This document shows, one piece after another, positions 23,704 through 33,415 of a DNA stretch of 64,000 bases; position 1 is the first letter of the stretch; the number at the start of each line of letters is the position of its first letter. Source of the DNA: an uncultured Bacteroidales bacterium (GTDB lineage Bacteria; Bacteroidota; Bacteroidia; Bacteroidales; Paludibacteraceae); NCBI GenBank assembly GCA_902799705.1, contig CADCBP010000020.1, positions 1-64,000 on the forward strand, written 5' to 3'. Position numbers and translations under genes: made by a program. The notes under the pieces were generated by a model that worked only from the letters and a program-made list of their open reading frames with translations, searched no databases and was not told the origin of the DNA.

Positions 23704-26307
23704 TTATAATTCTTGTCCGAGTACGAAGTGGAACTGGCTGCCGCTATACTGCTTGCTGCCGTTGATGTCATCGAATCCCCAGCCCCAGTCTATACCGAGC
23801 AGTCCGAACATCGGCAGGTAGATACGTACGCCGAGACCGGCAGCACGCTTGAGGTCGAAGGGGTTGTAGTCGGTGATGTCCGCGAAGCAGTTACCGGCCT
23901 CGAGGAAGGCGAGCGCCCATATCGTAGCGCTCTGCTCAAGCGAGATGGGGTAGCGCAACTCCATGGTGAACTTGTTATACACGTATCCCATGTTTCGTCC
24001 CGTAGCGGGGTCATACGGGGTGAGTGAACCGGCCGAGTAACCACGCATTGCCACGTAGTCGGTGGACAGCGTCGAGTAACTGGACATACCGTCGCCACCC
24101 ATGTAATAAGTCTCGAACGGCGACTTGGCGTACTGGTTGTAATGACCGAGATAACCGAACTCGGCGCGCGCCATGAGGACTAACTTACTGTCCGGCGTGA
24201 GCGGCGTGAAGACCTTGCCTTTGAATGTCCATTTATGGTACTCAATGAGGTGGTATTTCTCCGAGGAGGTGAGACGCGAGTAGTCCTGTTTGCCGAAGAG
24301 CGACCATGGCGGCGTCAGTTTGACACCCAGCACGAATTGGCTACCACGGCGGGTGTAGATCGGGTTGTCAATGGACGAACGGCTGAGCTGCAGGTTCAAC
24401 GCGAGGTTATGACTTGTTCCGTTGTCGATCAGCAGGTACGGCCAGTCTTTCATCCAATAGAGCGTATAACTCAGTTCGCCGTAGAACATGAAATAATCAT
24501 CCGGCCAGCGCAGACGCTTACCGTAACCGAGTGCGAAATAGAACTGACGGATGAACTTGTCCTTGTCGGCCTCTGCTTCGGCTAACTGCTGGTAGTAATT
24601 GCTGTTACCGGAGTAGTAGTAATAGTTCGAATAGGTGTTATACAGGCTCTGGTAGGCTTTCTGGTAGCGCGCGGAGAAGCCGGTCTGGTTGTAGAACGCG
24701 AAGGACGCGCTGAGACTGTTCGGCCGCTTGCCGCCTAACCACGGCTCGAGGAACGAGATAGACAGCGAAGTGGAGTAGATACCGTTGGTACGCAGGTTGA
24801 TGGAGAATGTCTGTCCTTCTCCCTGCGGCACGATACGGTAGGATTTCTTGTTGAAGAGGTTCTGGATGGCGAAGTTGGTGAATTTCAATCCGATAGAACC
24901 CGTGATACCCGTCGCGCCCCAACCGAGCGAGAACTCAATCTGGTCGGAGGACTTGGTCTCCAACTTATACGCGATGTCCACCGTTCCCTCTTCGGGGTTA
25001 GGCTGGATATCCGGCACGAGTTTCTCCTGGTCGAAATGACCCATCTGCGCCAACTCACGCAGCGAACGCATGATGTCCGACTGCGAATAGAGTTGTCCCG
25101 GCTTGGTGTATAACTCACGGCGGACAACATGCTCATAGACACGTGTGTTACCGATGATCTTCACCTCGTTGATCGTCGCGGGCTTGCCTTCGTAGATACG
25201 CATCTCGAAGTCGATGGAGTCGTTCTCCACGTTCACCTCCACCGGATCGACATTGAAGAACAGGTAACCGCGGTCGGTGTATAACTTGCTTACTGCGTCG
25301 TCATCCGACTGGAGACGTTCGTTGAGTGTCTTGAGGTTATAAACATCGCCCGGCTTGACACCTAACGTAGCGTCCAGATATTCATAAGGATAGAGGGTGT
25401 TACCCACCCATTTGACGGAGCGTATAAAATATTTATCGCCCTCGTGGATGGTCATGTGCACGTCCACGCGCGTGGGGTCTTCGGGGTTGGGCACGACGCT
25501 GTCGGAGACGATATAAGCGTCGCGGTAGCCGTACTCGTTGTATTTCTCGATGACGGCAGCCTTGTCTTTCTCGTACTCCTCGGTGACGAATTTCTTGGTA
25601 CGGAAGAGGTTGACGATGTCGTTGTCGTTGGTCTTCTTCATCGCCTTGTTGATCTGTCTGTCCGTGAGGGCCTCATTGCCGGTGATATAGATCTTGCCTA
25701 CTTTGGTCTTCACTTTCTTATCGACGACGATAGCCACCTTGACGTATCCAGGGTGATCCTGGTCGGGTAGCTGGTGAACAGCCACCTCGGCATTATGGAA
25801 TCCTTTCTCCGCGAGGTATTTCTTGATGACGGTCTTGGCATGGTCTTCGACGTTCGGTGTCATCTGACTGCCCTGTCTGATGCCTGCTTTTACCTCGACC
25901 TCTTCGCGTTCGCTCTTCTTGAGTCCTTCGTACTTCACTTCGCTCACGCGCGGCCGCTGCTCGAGGACGATGACGAGCCATATCTTGTTTCCTTCGATCT
26001 TGCCTGCTTTGATCTGCACGTTGGAGAACAGGCCCTGTTTCCAGAAGCGCTTGACGGCTTTGGTGATCTGCGGTCCGGGTATTTCGACCTTGTCTCCTAC
26101 CGCCAGGCCGGAGAAGCCGATCAGCACGAAGTCTTCGTAACTGTCCGCTCCCTCCACCTCGATACCGGCGATCTCATAGGTCTTGTTGCCCGTGAGGCTG
26201 TACTCGATCTCCTGAGCCAGTAAAGGTGAAAGGTGAGAGGTGAAAGATGAAAGGACAAACATCCATAACACCCCGATGATTCTATATACGCTCCTTCTTC
26301 CTTTCAT
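23704..26307 (-). CDS. bamA: Outer-membrane protein assembly factor BamA
   Basis: 867 residues. After the signal peptide (1-31) come POTRA domains (about 40-430; for example RPRVSEVKYEGLKKSEREE, KTKVGKIYITGNEALTDRQI, PATINEVKIIGNTRVYEHVV). The Omp85 barrel follows, with the conserved segment YMGGDGM near 745 and VRGYS-like MRGYSAGSL. BamA inserts beta-barrels into the outer membrane. The signal-peptide segment [13 protein letters not shown] is nearly the same as in the DUF6089 protein and is encoded by GGTGAAA heptamers (26223-26252). Neighbours uppS and ompH are the usual ones in Bacteroidales. Confidence 0.95.
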   Translation of the reverse strand: MKGRRSVYRIIGVLWMFVLSSFTSHLSPLLAQEIEYSLTGNKTYEIAGIEVEGADSYEDFVLIGFSGLAVGDKVEIPGPQITKAVKRFWKQGLFSNVQIKAGKIEGNKIWLVIVLEQRPRVSEVKYEGLKKSEREEVEVKAGIRQGSQMTPNVEDHAKTVIKKYLAEKGFHNAEVAVHQLPDQDHPGYVKVAIVVDKKVKTKVGKIYITGNEALTDRQINKAMKKTNDNDIVNLFRTKKFVTEEYEKDKAAVIEKYNEYGYRDAYIVSDSVVPNPEDPTRVDVHMTIHEGDKYFIRSVKWVGNTLYPYEYLDATLGVKPGDVYNLKTLNERLQSDDDAVSKLYTDRGYLFFNVDPVEVNVENDSIDFEMRIYEGKPATINEVKIIGNTRVYEHVVRRELYTKPGQLYSQSDIMRSLRELAQMGHFDQEKLVPDIQPNPEEGTVDIAYKLETKSSDQIEFSLGWGATGITGSIGLKFTNFAIQNLFNKKSYRIVPQGEGQTFSINLRTNGIYSTSLSISFLEPWLGGKRPNSLSASFAFYNQTGFSARYQKAYQSLYNTYSNYYYYSGNSNYYQQLAEAEADKDKFIRQFYFALGYGKRLRWPDDYFMFYGELSYTLYWMKDWPYLLIDNGTSHNLALNLQLSRSSIDNPIYTRRGSQFVLGVKLTPPWSLFGKQDYSRLTSSEKYHLIEYHKWTFKGKVFTPLTPDSKLVLMARAEFGYLGHYNQYAKSPFETYYMGGDGMSSYSTLSTDYVAMRGYSAGSLTPYDPATGRNMGYVYNKFTMELRYPISLEQSATIWALAFLEAGNCFADITDYNPFDLKRAAGLGVRIYLPMFGLLGIDWGWGFDDINGSKQYSGSQFHFVLGQEL
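26223..26252. repeat. GGTGAAA repeat in bamA signal-peptide codons
   Basis: Four degenerate GGTGAAA units encode the FTSHLSP part of the signal peptide. Confidence 0.75.
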
Positions 26308-26310
26308 TGT

Positions 26311-27060
26311 TCATTTTTCATTTTTCACTTGTTCACCGGTTTTTCCGAATCTTCTTTCTCTTTTCTGATAATCGACAATGGCCTTATAGAACTCTTCATC
26401 CGTAAACTCCGGCCAAAGGCAGTCGGTGAAGTACAGTTCGCTGTACGCCAGTTGCCACAGGAGGAAATTGCTGATACGGTATTCGCCGCTGGTGCGGATT
26501 AACAGATCAGGATCGGGAATCTGTGCCGTGGTCATGAGCGAGGATACCAGTTGCTCGTTGACGTCCTCGGGGCGCACTTGGCCTGCCTGCGCAGCCTCTA
26601 CGGCTTTGCGCATGGCCTCGGTGATCTCCCAGCGCGACGAATAGCTGAGAGCCAACACCATCGTCAAGCCGGTGTTACGGCTCGTCTGCTCGATGCAAGC
26701 GAGGAATTTCTTCTTCGCACTCTCCGGCAAGCGATTGATATCTCCGATGGTCTGTAAACGCACGTTGTTATCCATCAGCGTCGGGGTCTCTTTGGCGATA
26801 GTGTCCACGAGCAGCGTCATCAACGCATCTACTTCTTCTTTCGGCCTGTTCCAGTTCTCGGTGGAGAAGGTGTAGAGGGTGAGGTATTCCACGCCTAACT
26901 TGGTAGCAGCGACGGTGATGTTATGCACAGTCTCCACACCCTGTCTGTGACCGAACATGCGCGCTAAGCCCTGTTTCTTTGCCCAGCGACCATTGCCATC
27001 CATAATGATGGCGATGTGCCGCGGAAGGCGCGCTTTGTCTATCTGTTCTTTATAATCCAT
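26311..27060 (-). CDS. uppS: Isoprenyl transferase (undecaprenyl diphosphate synthase)
   Basis: 249 residues from ATG 27060. A start at 27087 is possible but would overlap the DUF6089 gene and adds atypical residues. The conserved opening [18 protein letters not shown] contains the catalytic Asp; SRWEI and the C-terminal [21 protein letters not shown] and ELYFTD motifs are all present. The enzyme makes the C55 lipid carrier for peptidoglycan and other surface polymers at the inner membrane. It ends 3 nt before bamA. Confidence 0.95.
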   Translation of the reverse strand: MDYKEQIDKARLPRHIAIIMDGNGRWAKKQGLARMFGHRQGVETVHNITVAATKLGVEYLTLYTFSTENWNRPKEEVDALMTLLVDTIAKETPTLMDNNVRLQTIGDINRLPESAKKKFLACIEQTSRNTGLTMVLALSYSSRWEITEAMRKAVEAAQAGQVRPEDVNEQLVSSLMTTAQIPDPDLLIRTSGEYRISNFLLWQLAYSELYFTDCLWPEFTDEEFYKAIVDYQKRERRFGKTGEQVKNEK

Positions 27061-27065
27061 GTTTC

Positions 27066-27791
27066 TTACCAATTGCATATCCTGCACGCTTTGGGGGCGC
27101 GCGCAAACTCAAAGACGAGTCCGACGGTTACCATTCCCGTCAGGTCGCAGTTCATCCAGTTCCATCCGTTGAGTTGGTATTTGTTGTCCAGGCTCTCGCG
27201 GCCCTCCAGGTTGTCTGCGATGTATATATTGTGCTGCCAGGCTATGTTCAAACCCACGCAGTCATGAAATTTCCATTTGAATCCGATACCGAGGGGCACG
27301 TAGGCTGCTACGTTTCCGAAGGTCGGTTTGTTGTTAGCATCATTGCCGTAAACACCAGCGCCGAGACCAATGAAGATGTACGGCGTGTACGGGCGGATAC
27401 GTTTATCGTATTTGTTGGAAGCGCTAAACCGGAAGAAGTTAAACTCCGCCATAACGTCCACGTTCACCATTTGGTTCACCCACCATGTGTCCAGACGTTG
27501 CCCGTCCATGGTGAAGTCATTGCCGGTGATGCGTTGTCCCGAAGCCTTCACTTGCAGCGCCCAACGCTTGGTGAACTTATACCGGAAATGAAGACCGTAC
27601 GCTTCGCGTACATTCGTGAAGATATGAGGAGTAGCATCGCCTACATAGTAACCGCAACCTCCCTGCAGACCTATCTCACAGAGATACGGCTGCTCGTTCT
27701 GCGCCAGTAAAGGTGAAAGGTGAGAGGTGAAAGGTGAAAGGAACACCATCCACAACCCGATTATTCTATATATATACCTTTCAATTTTCAT
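27066..27791 (-). CDS. DUF6089 outer-membrane beta-barrel protein
   Basis: 241 residues with a signal peptide (1-30 or so, again ending [11 protein letters not shown]). The body is an 8-strand-type barrel pattern: [77 protein letters not shown]6089 commonly sits between radA or similar genes and uppS/bamA in Bacteroidales; its role is unknown but probably in the envelope. It overlaps the radA stop by 4 nt. Confidence 0.85.
   Translation of the reverse strand: MKIERYIYRIIGLWMVFLSPFTSHLSPLLAQNEQPYLCEIGLQGGCGYYVGDATPHIFTNVREAYGLHFRYKFTKRWALQVKASGQRITGNDFTMDGQRLDTWWVNQMVNVDVMAEFNFFRFSASNKYDKRIRPYTPYIFIGLGAGVYGNDANNKPTFGNVAAYVPLGIGFKWKFHDCVGLNIAWQHNIYIADNLEGRESLDNKYQLNGWNWMNCDLTGMVTVGLVFEFARAPKACRICNW
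27709..27741. repeat. GGTGAAA repeat in DUF6089 signal-peptide codons
   Basis: Same unit and nearly the same arrangement as at 26223-26252; encodes FTSHLSP. Confidence 0.75.
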
Positions 27792-29155
27792 TTTTCATTT
27801 TTCACTATCAACAGACGGAAGGCGTCCGTCACTTTCTTCACGCCCACCACTTCGATGGAGAAGCGTTTTGGGTCGATTTTTTGTTCTGCAGGAATGAGGA
27901 TGCGTCTGAATCCTAATTTCTGCGCCTCGGCGATACGTTGCTCGATGCGGTTGACAGAACGTATTTCGCCTGCCAGCCCCACCTCGCCGCACAGGCATGT
28001 ACCTGCGTCCAGGGCGATGTCCATGTTACTGCTCAGTACGGCCGCCAGGACAGCCAGGTCGATAGCCGGATCCTGCACCTTCAGCCCTCCGGCGATATTG
28101 AGGAACACATCTTTCTGCAGCAGTTTGAATCCCACGCGTTTCTCCAACACGGCGAGCAGCATGTTCAGCCTTCTGCCGTCAAAACCTGTCGATGAACGCT
28201 GCGGTGTCCCGTAGGCGGCCGACGAGACGAGAGCTTGCACTTCGATCAGGAACGGTCGGACACCTTCTACTGCTGCGGCTATTGCAATGCCCGAAAGGCC
28301 TTCGCGCGCCGTGGAGAGCAACAACTCCGAAGGGTTGGTCACCTCGCGCAGCCCCTCCTGGCGCATTTCGTAGATACCGATCTCGGACGTCGAACCGAAA
28401 CGGTTCTTCTGTGCCCGCAGGATGCGGTACATGTATTGCTGGTCTCCTTCGAACTGCAGCACCGTATCGACAATATGCTCCAGCACTTTCGGTCCTGCCA
28501 GCGAACCCTCTTTGTTGATATGCCCGATGATGATGAAGGGTATATTACGGCTTTTCGCAAACTCGAGGATGCGTGCCGCACATTCGCGTACCTGAGTAAT
28601 ACTTCCTATCGTGGCTTCCACGTCTCCGGTGCCGATGGTCTGGATGGAGTCGATGACAACGATCTCCGGTTCCAGTTCTTTGACCTGGTCAAGGATCCGT
28701 TCCAGCGATGTCTCCGAAGAGATAAAGAGGTTCTCTGCATTGCCGGCGAGCCGCTCTGCGCGCAGTTTGAGTTGGCGCACGCTCTCTTCACCCGAGGCGT
28801 AGAATGTCTTCCGTTCGCCTTGCTGCATGAGTACCTGCAGGGCCAAGGTCGATTTGCCGATACCCGGCTCGCCGCCTAACAACACCAGGCTGCCCGGAAC
28901 GAGTCCTCCGCCTAACACGCGGTTGAACTCGCCGTTGTGCATGTCCAGGCGCATCTCTTCGGACGCCTCAATGTCTTGCAGACGCTGTGCGCGGGAAGAA
29001 CTTGCTGCCTGACGGCTGACGGATGAAGGCTGACGGCTTTCCAACACTTCCTCTTCGTACGTGCCCCATTCGCCGCAGACCGGACAACGGCCTAAGAGTT
29101 GCGGAGCTTTCGCACCGCAGGATGAGCATACATATTGAATCGTTGTCTTTGCCAT
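27788..29155 (-). CDS. radA: DNA repair protein RadA (Sms)
   Basis: 455 residues. Zinc finger C10-x2-C13...C24-x2-C27, Walker A GGEPGIGKST near 94, the RadA-specific KNRFGS motif near 258, and a Lon-like C-terminal domain (VGGLKVQDPAIDLAVLAAVLSS). RadA is a branch-migration helicase acting in homologous recombination. It overlaps the RNase Z gene start by one base and DUF6089 by 4 nt, so translation is probably coupled. Confidence 0.95.
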   Translation of the reverse strand: MAKTTIQYVCSSCGAKAPQLLGRCPVCGEWGTYEEEVLESRQPSSVSRQAASSSRAQRLQDIEASEEMRLDMHNGEFNRVLGGGLVPGSLVLLGGEPGIGKSTLALQVLMQQGERKTFYASGEESVRQLKLRAERLAGNAENLFISSETSLERILDQVKELEPEIVVIDSIQTIGTGDVEATIGSITQVRECAARILEFAKSRNIPFIIIGHINKEGSLAGPKVLEHIVDTVLQFEGDQQYMYRILRAQKNRFGSTSEIGIYEMRQEGLREVTNPSELLLSTAREGLSGIAIAAAVEGVRPFLIEVQALVSSAAYGTPQRSSTGFDGRRLNMLLAVLEKRVGFKLLQKDVFLNIAGGLKVQDPAIDLAVLAAVLSSNMDIALDAGTCLCGEVGLAGEIRSVNRIEQRIAEAQKLGFRRILIPAEQKIDPKRFSIEVVGVKKVTDAFRLLIVKNEK

Positions 29156-29964
29156 TAAATCTCAAATGTCAAATTCTCTTCCGCCAGGAAGGTGTTCTCG
29201 AAGATCGGTTTTGCTTCGTCGAGGAACAAACTATGGTCTTCGACGCGCGCGGAGTAATGTCCCAAGATCAGTTTGCCCGCGTGGGCTTTTTGGGCGATGG
29301 TAGCCGCCTGCGCCGCCGTCGAGTGCTTCACTTCCTTGCTCCGTGCTCCCATCGACTCGAGGAAAGTGGACTCGTGATACAAGGTGTCCACGCCTTCGAT
29401 GACAGGGAGGATCTTCTCGCTGTACATCGTGTCCGCGCAGTAAGCGAAACGCTTGCGTGTCACCCGCTCGAAAGAACCGTCTTCTTTCTTCACGCGATGG
29501 GTCTCTTTGAAAAGAAAACCGCAGGTCGGCACGCCGTGCTTCAACGGGATAGTCTCTACGGAGACGGTGCGATCCTCGAAGATGACGGCATGTTTGCGCG
29601 GGTTGATGGGATGGAAGATGATGTCGTACTGACGGTCGTTGGCGTGATATTCCAACAGCGGCGTCAGCAGACGCTCCAAGTCGGGATGGGCATATATATG
29701 CATCGGTTGTGTGCGCTTGAGCATGCCCAGCGTCGTCAGCAAACCGATCAGTCCGAAACAATGGTCGCCATGCAGATGCGAGATGAAGATATTATACAGA
29801 CGCGAGGTGCGCAAACCCAACTTCTGCATCGTCAGCAGTACACCTTCGCCGCAATCCACGAGGAAGGACTTGTCGCACAACTCCACCCACTGCCCCGAAG
29901 GGGAAGTGGTCTTCGTCGGCTTGGCACTGCCGCAACCTAATATCGTCACCTTACCTGTACTCAT
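29155..29964 (-). CDS. rnz: Ribonuclease Z
   Basis: 269 residues, a little shorter than usual (about 300). Metal-binding motif SHLHGDHCFGL with His63, His65, Asp67 and His68, plus YHESTF and HSTAAQAA segments and the late LGHYSARV. RNase Z trims the 3' trailers of tRNAs without encoded CCA; six of the seven tRNAs in this window lack CCA. It starts 9 nt after the DUF4954 stop. Confidence 0.93.
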   Translation of the reverse strand: MSTGKVTILGCGSAKPTKTTSPSGQWVELCDKSFLVDCGEGVLLTMQKLGLRTSRLYNIFISHLHGDHCFGLIGLLTTLGMLKRTQPMHIYAHPDLERLLTPLLEYHANDRQYDIIFHPINPRKHAVIFEDRTVSVETIPLKHGVPTCGFLFKETHRVKKEDGSFERVTRKRFAYCADTMYSEKILPVIEGVDTLYHESTFLESMGARSKEVKHSTAAQAATIAQKAHAGKLILGHYSARVEDHSLFLDEAKPIFENTFLAEENLTFEI

Positions 29965-29973
29965 ATAAACTAG

Positions 29974-31956
29974 TTATCCTAGGGTTCCTAGGGCTGCTAG
30001 AACTTTATCACCTAACTGACTCTTCGTCTCGATATGCTCGAGCACGGCCTTGACGAAGGAGTTCGACTCAAAACTACCGCGTACTTCTTCGAAGTCCGCT
30101 TGCGCTTGATCACGGTCACCGTCCACACCGAAGCCCGTCTGACTGTTCATGTCAAATTCCTTGCGGGCATCGTTATAAACCATCTTGTCCAGTCCCACAA
30201 CGGCCGCTTTCCAATCCTCGATGGTCTTGCGGATCTGTGCGAGGGTGACGTGCTCTACGTCGCATCCCCATACTTGCTCCAAGTGCTCGAGCGCCCAGGT
30301 CCATTCGTACGAGTAGTAGTGCGCGTGCATCTCGACGAGCCGTGCCTGAATGGCATCGAGGTTCAGTCTGCCCGCCTCAATGTCATCCAGCAGGCGTGTC
30401 ACTTCGCTCTTCGGCGCCAGCAGTCCTGCCAGATCGACCCAGTCGCCTGAACCGATCGGACTGTCCGGACGCAAGGCCTTCCGCACTTCCTCCATTGTGT
30501 GCCATTCGCTTTTCTCCAAGCGGCTGATGAGACTGTTGCCGAGGAATTTCTGGATACCGATGGTGTATAGCTCGCGACCGTGCTTGAGGGAAGAGTTGCG
30601 GATCTTGCAGTTGCGGTAACCGAACACCTCGGTGTTCTCTCCGCTCAGCGCCACCAACTCATCTAATACTTCGCGACCGCGCCACATCTTCTGCACCGTG
30701 TAAGGACTCAGAAGGTTGAAATTGATCTGGTCGAGTTTATGCGGGTCTTTGCGGTTGTCACGTTTCGGCCATTTCTGCGCATCGCGGATCGTACCTACGG
30801 TACGCAGGTTCGCGCCCGGAACAAGATAACTCTCCGAGTTGTTCTCTATCAGGTACGAGAACGGCAGTTCGGACGTGTCGGCATGGTGGGTATGACGACC
30901 CATCACCAGACTGAACGCGCCGATCTTCGACGGCCATAAGAGATAACTGTCACTCGTCGTCTTCGCGCCGCGCTCGGCGATACCCTGATGGATAGGACCG
31001 AGTTTGTACATGTGGTTCGACTGGTTGGAACCCGAACCCGCATTGAGGAACGAGAACATGCCCGCGATGAGAAGGGTTGATTTATGATGGGTCACGGTGT
31101 ACGGGCCGGCAAAGATAGCGCAGGCCTCGCCGTGCATGCCCTGACAGTTCGAGAAGAACAGACTCTCGCCTGCAGAGTAGTGCTTGTCGAAGATACATCC
31201 CTGTCCCACGAAGCACTTGTCCACCAGCGTCGAGTCGCCGATCTCTACTCCGGAGGCAAGGATGAAGTCCTCGCATTTCACTCCGCTGCCCAGACGTACC
31301 GGCGCGGACTCGTTGGAGTTGATCGTTCCGTTTTTCAAGCGGCTGACACCGATCAATTCGGCACTGTCACCGATCTTTACGTTCTTGATACTTCCGCAGT
31401 TGAGGATACGTACGTGTTTGCCGATATAGCCGTGATCCGAAGCCTGTTGCTCCGCGTAGGCGTCAATCAGACGCTCCAACGCCGCAATCATCTTCGGACG
31501 GTGACGGTACAGCGTGAGGATATACGCCAGGCTGGCGGAGAGCTCGTTGAAGATAGGAATCTCACGTCCGCCGCCTTCGTTCATCACCGGCACGCGCACA
31601 CCATTACCGAACGTACTCTTGCCGTCCACGAGGATGGCGTTCACGTTCTCGATACAGGTCTCGGCGCCGATGGTGTAGTTGGCAATGTAGTTGTGGATGT
31701 TATACAAGTGCGCGTCATCTCCCACCTCGCAGTTATGGAGCATGGTGTTGTAGATGCCCGTGTGCACTTTGATGCCTCCGGGCAACTCGATCTCCTTGCC
31801 GAAGACACCCAGACGGTTGTGTCCGGAGAAATTGGAATGGCGCACATAACGTGCGTCAAAAGACTCGGCTACCTCAATCTCTTTCCAATCGGTAGCCTTG
31901 CAGCCCTGTGCCTCTAATTGCGCAATCTCCTGCGCCGTCAATTTTCTAAAACCCAT
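29974..31956 (-). CDS. DUF4954 protein (left-handed beta-helix)
   Basis: 660 residues. The N-terminal two-thirds carries many hexapeptide-type turns (HNCEVGDDAHLYNIHNYIANYTIGAETCIENVNAILVDGKSTFGNGV and similar), that is, a left-handed beta-helix like sugar nucleotidyl- or acyltransferases; the C-terminus is helical. DUF4954 is a Bacteroidota/Spirochaetota family of unknown function. It is the first gene of the long operon, 55 nt after dnaN. Its last codons sit in a CCTAGGGTTCCTAGGG repeat. Confidence 0.9.
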   Translation of the reverse strand: MGFRKLTAQEIAQLEAQGCKATDWKEIEVAESFDARYVRHSNFSGHNRLGVFGKEIELPGGIKVHTGIYNTMLHNCEVGDDAHLYNIHNYIANYTIGAETCIENVNAILVDGKSTFGNGVRVPVMNEGGGREIPIFNELSASLAYILTLYRHRPKMIAALERLIDAYAEQQASDHGYIGKHVRILNCGSIKNVKIGDSAELIGVSRLKNGTINSNESAPVRLGSGVKCEDFILASGVEIGDSTLVDKCFVGQGCIFDKHYSAGESLFFSNCQGMHGEACAIFAGPYTVTHHKSTLLIAGMFSFLNAGSGSNQSNHMYKLGPIHQGIAERGAKTTSDSYLLWPSKIGAFSLVMGRHTHHADTSELPFSYLIENNSESYLVPGANLRTVGTIRDAQKWPKRDNRKDPHKLDQINFNLLSPYTVQKMWRGREVLDELVALSGENTEVFGYRNCKIRNSSLKHGRELYTIGIQKFLGNSLISRLEKSEWHTMEEVRKALRPDSPIGSGDWVDLAGLLAPKSEVTRLLDDIEAGRLNLDAIQARLVEMHAHYYSYEWTWALEHLEQVWGCDVEHVTLAQIRKTIEDWKAAVVGLDKMVYNDARKEFDMNSQTGFGVDGDRDQAQADFEEVRGSFESNSFVKAVLEHIETKSQLGDKVLAALGTLG

Positions 31957-32010
31957 ATGTCTGAAAATATCTCCCTTCCCTTAAGGGAAGGGTTGGGGTT
32001 AGGCTTCTAA

Positions 32011-33135
32011 TTAATCGTTCAGCAGCATCGGCATGAGCAACATGACGATATCTTCATTCGCCTCGTTCTCTACCGGCAGGATCAAACCTGCGCGAGCCGG
32101 GTCAGCGAGTTTGAGTTGTACCTCGGCGCTCTCAATCGAACTGAGCAGGTCGATGAGGAACGGAGCCTTGAAACCGATAGCCATCGGCGTGCCGTTGTAG
32201 TCGCAAGAGATCGTCTCTTCCGCGCTCGTCGAGAAGTCGATATCCTGCGCGGAAATCTTGATGCTGTTCTCGCTCAATGCCAGACGCAGTTGTGCCGTGC
32301 CGTTGTTAGCGAAGACTGCCACGCGCTTGCAGGCATTGATCATCGTCTGACGGTCAACCGTCACGATGTTGTTGTTACCCTGCGGGATGACGGCGTTGTA
32401 GTTCGGGAAACGGCCCTCGATCTGACGGCAAACGATGATCGTGCTGCCGAACTCGAAACGGGCGTTCTTTGCACCGAAGGTCACCTTGACATCACTCTCC
32501 TCTTTCGCCAACAGGTTCTTCAACAGACCTGCCGGTTTCTTCGGAAGGATGAAGCTGGCTGCTACGCCTGCCTGAACACCTGCGTTCGTATAACGAACCA
32601 GACGGTGCGCATCGGTAGCCACCATCGTCACTTTGTCTGCTGCGATGTCGAAGAAAATACCGTTCATCACAGGACGCAGGTCGTCGTCGGCGGTGCAGAA
32701 GATCGTCTTCTCAATAGCGCTCTGAAGCACGTTCGCCGGCAAAGCCAGTGTCTGTGCATCGCCCTCTGCGGCCGGCATCTCAGGATACTCGTTGCCGTTC
32801 ACGCCTACGAACGAATATGTACCGTTCTGGCTGACCATGTTCACAGCGAAGTTATTCTCGTCAATGGTGAAAGCCAGAGGTTGCTCGCTGAACTCCTTCA
32901 GGGTCTCCAACAACAACTTGGCTGCGGACGCCACTTTACCCGAACCTTCGGCGCCATCCACCTCGATGCTCGTGCGGATAGTCGTCTCACCGTCCGATGC
33001 GGTCAAACGTAACTCGTTGCCCACGAGGTCGAACAGTACGTCGTCCAAGATCGGCAGCGCATTCTTACTGTTAATCACGCGGCTTACAGCCTGCAGTTGA
33101 GAAAAGAGTTTGGAACTCGAAACATTGAATTTCAT
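32011..33135 (-). CDS. dnaN: DNA polymerase III subunit beta (sliding clamp)
   Basis: 374 residues from ATG 33135, where MKFNVSSSKLFSQLQAVSRVI starts as in all relatives; the longer frame to 33174 runs into the leader. Three DnaN folds are visible, with KNALPILDDVLFDL near 23, GVNGNEYPEMP near 125 and the C-terminal VMLLMPMLL. The clamp tethers Pol III to DNA. The start-site-proximal promoter is at 33276-33308, which gives a leader of about 130 nt with a GCACGC/GCGTGC stem. Confidence 0.95.
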   Translation of the reverse strand: MKFNVSSSKLFSQLQAVSRVINSKNALPILDDVLFDLVGNELRLTASDGETTIRTSIEVDGAEGSGKVASAAKLLLETLKEFSEQPLAFTIDENNFAVNMVSQNGTYSFVGVNGNEYPEMPAAEGDAQTLALPANVLQSAIEKTIFCTADDDLRPVMNGIFFDIAADKVTMVATDAHRLVRYTNAGVQAGVAASFILPKKPAGLLKNLLAKEESDVKVTFGAKNARFEFGSTIIVCRQIEGRFPNYNAVIPQGNNNIVTVDRQTMINACKRVAVFANNGTAQLRLALSENSIKISAQDIDFSTSAEETISCDYNGTPMAIGFKAPFLIDLLSSIESAEVQLKLADPARAGLILPVENEANEDIVMLLMPMLLND

Positions 33136-33275
33136 ATACGTATATTTTTTAGTTATTTTGTTCGTTTTTTTCAAGTGCCTCTATGGGCGTGCTTGTTCCG
33201 TTTGTGCCTGCATGAATGTATGCATACGTGCTCGTAATTATACACGCGTACAGGTGTGCACGCCACATTTAGCGT

Positions 33276-33308
33276 GCAAAAGTACAACTTTTTTTTGAAT
33301 TGTGCAAA
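33276..33308 (-). promoter_or_regulatory. dnaN promoter
   Basis: TTTG at 33308-33305, TACTTTTGC at 33284-33276. The transcript begins near a perfect GCACGC/GCGTGC stem. Confidence 0.7.
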
Positions 33309-33415
33309 TATTATGCCAAAAATCCGCCAAAAATCTGTAGATTTTCAGCAAATGGCGATAAATTATGACTCAGCCGTAGGCGGTTTAGGCCTGCTGTTAA
33401 GGGGAAGTATGTCCA

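Noticed and set aside
27061..27087. Upstream start for uppS
   Set aside because: It would overlap the DUF6089 gene; [24 protein letters not shown] from 27060 is the normal family start.
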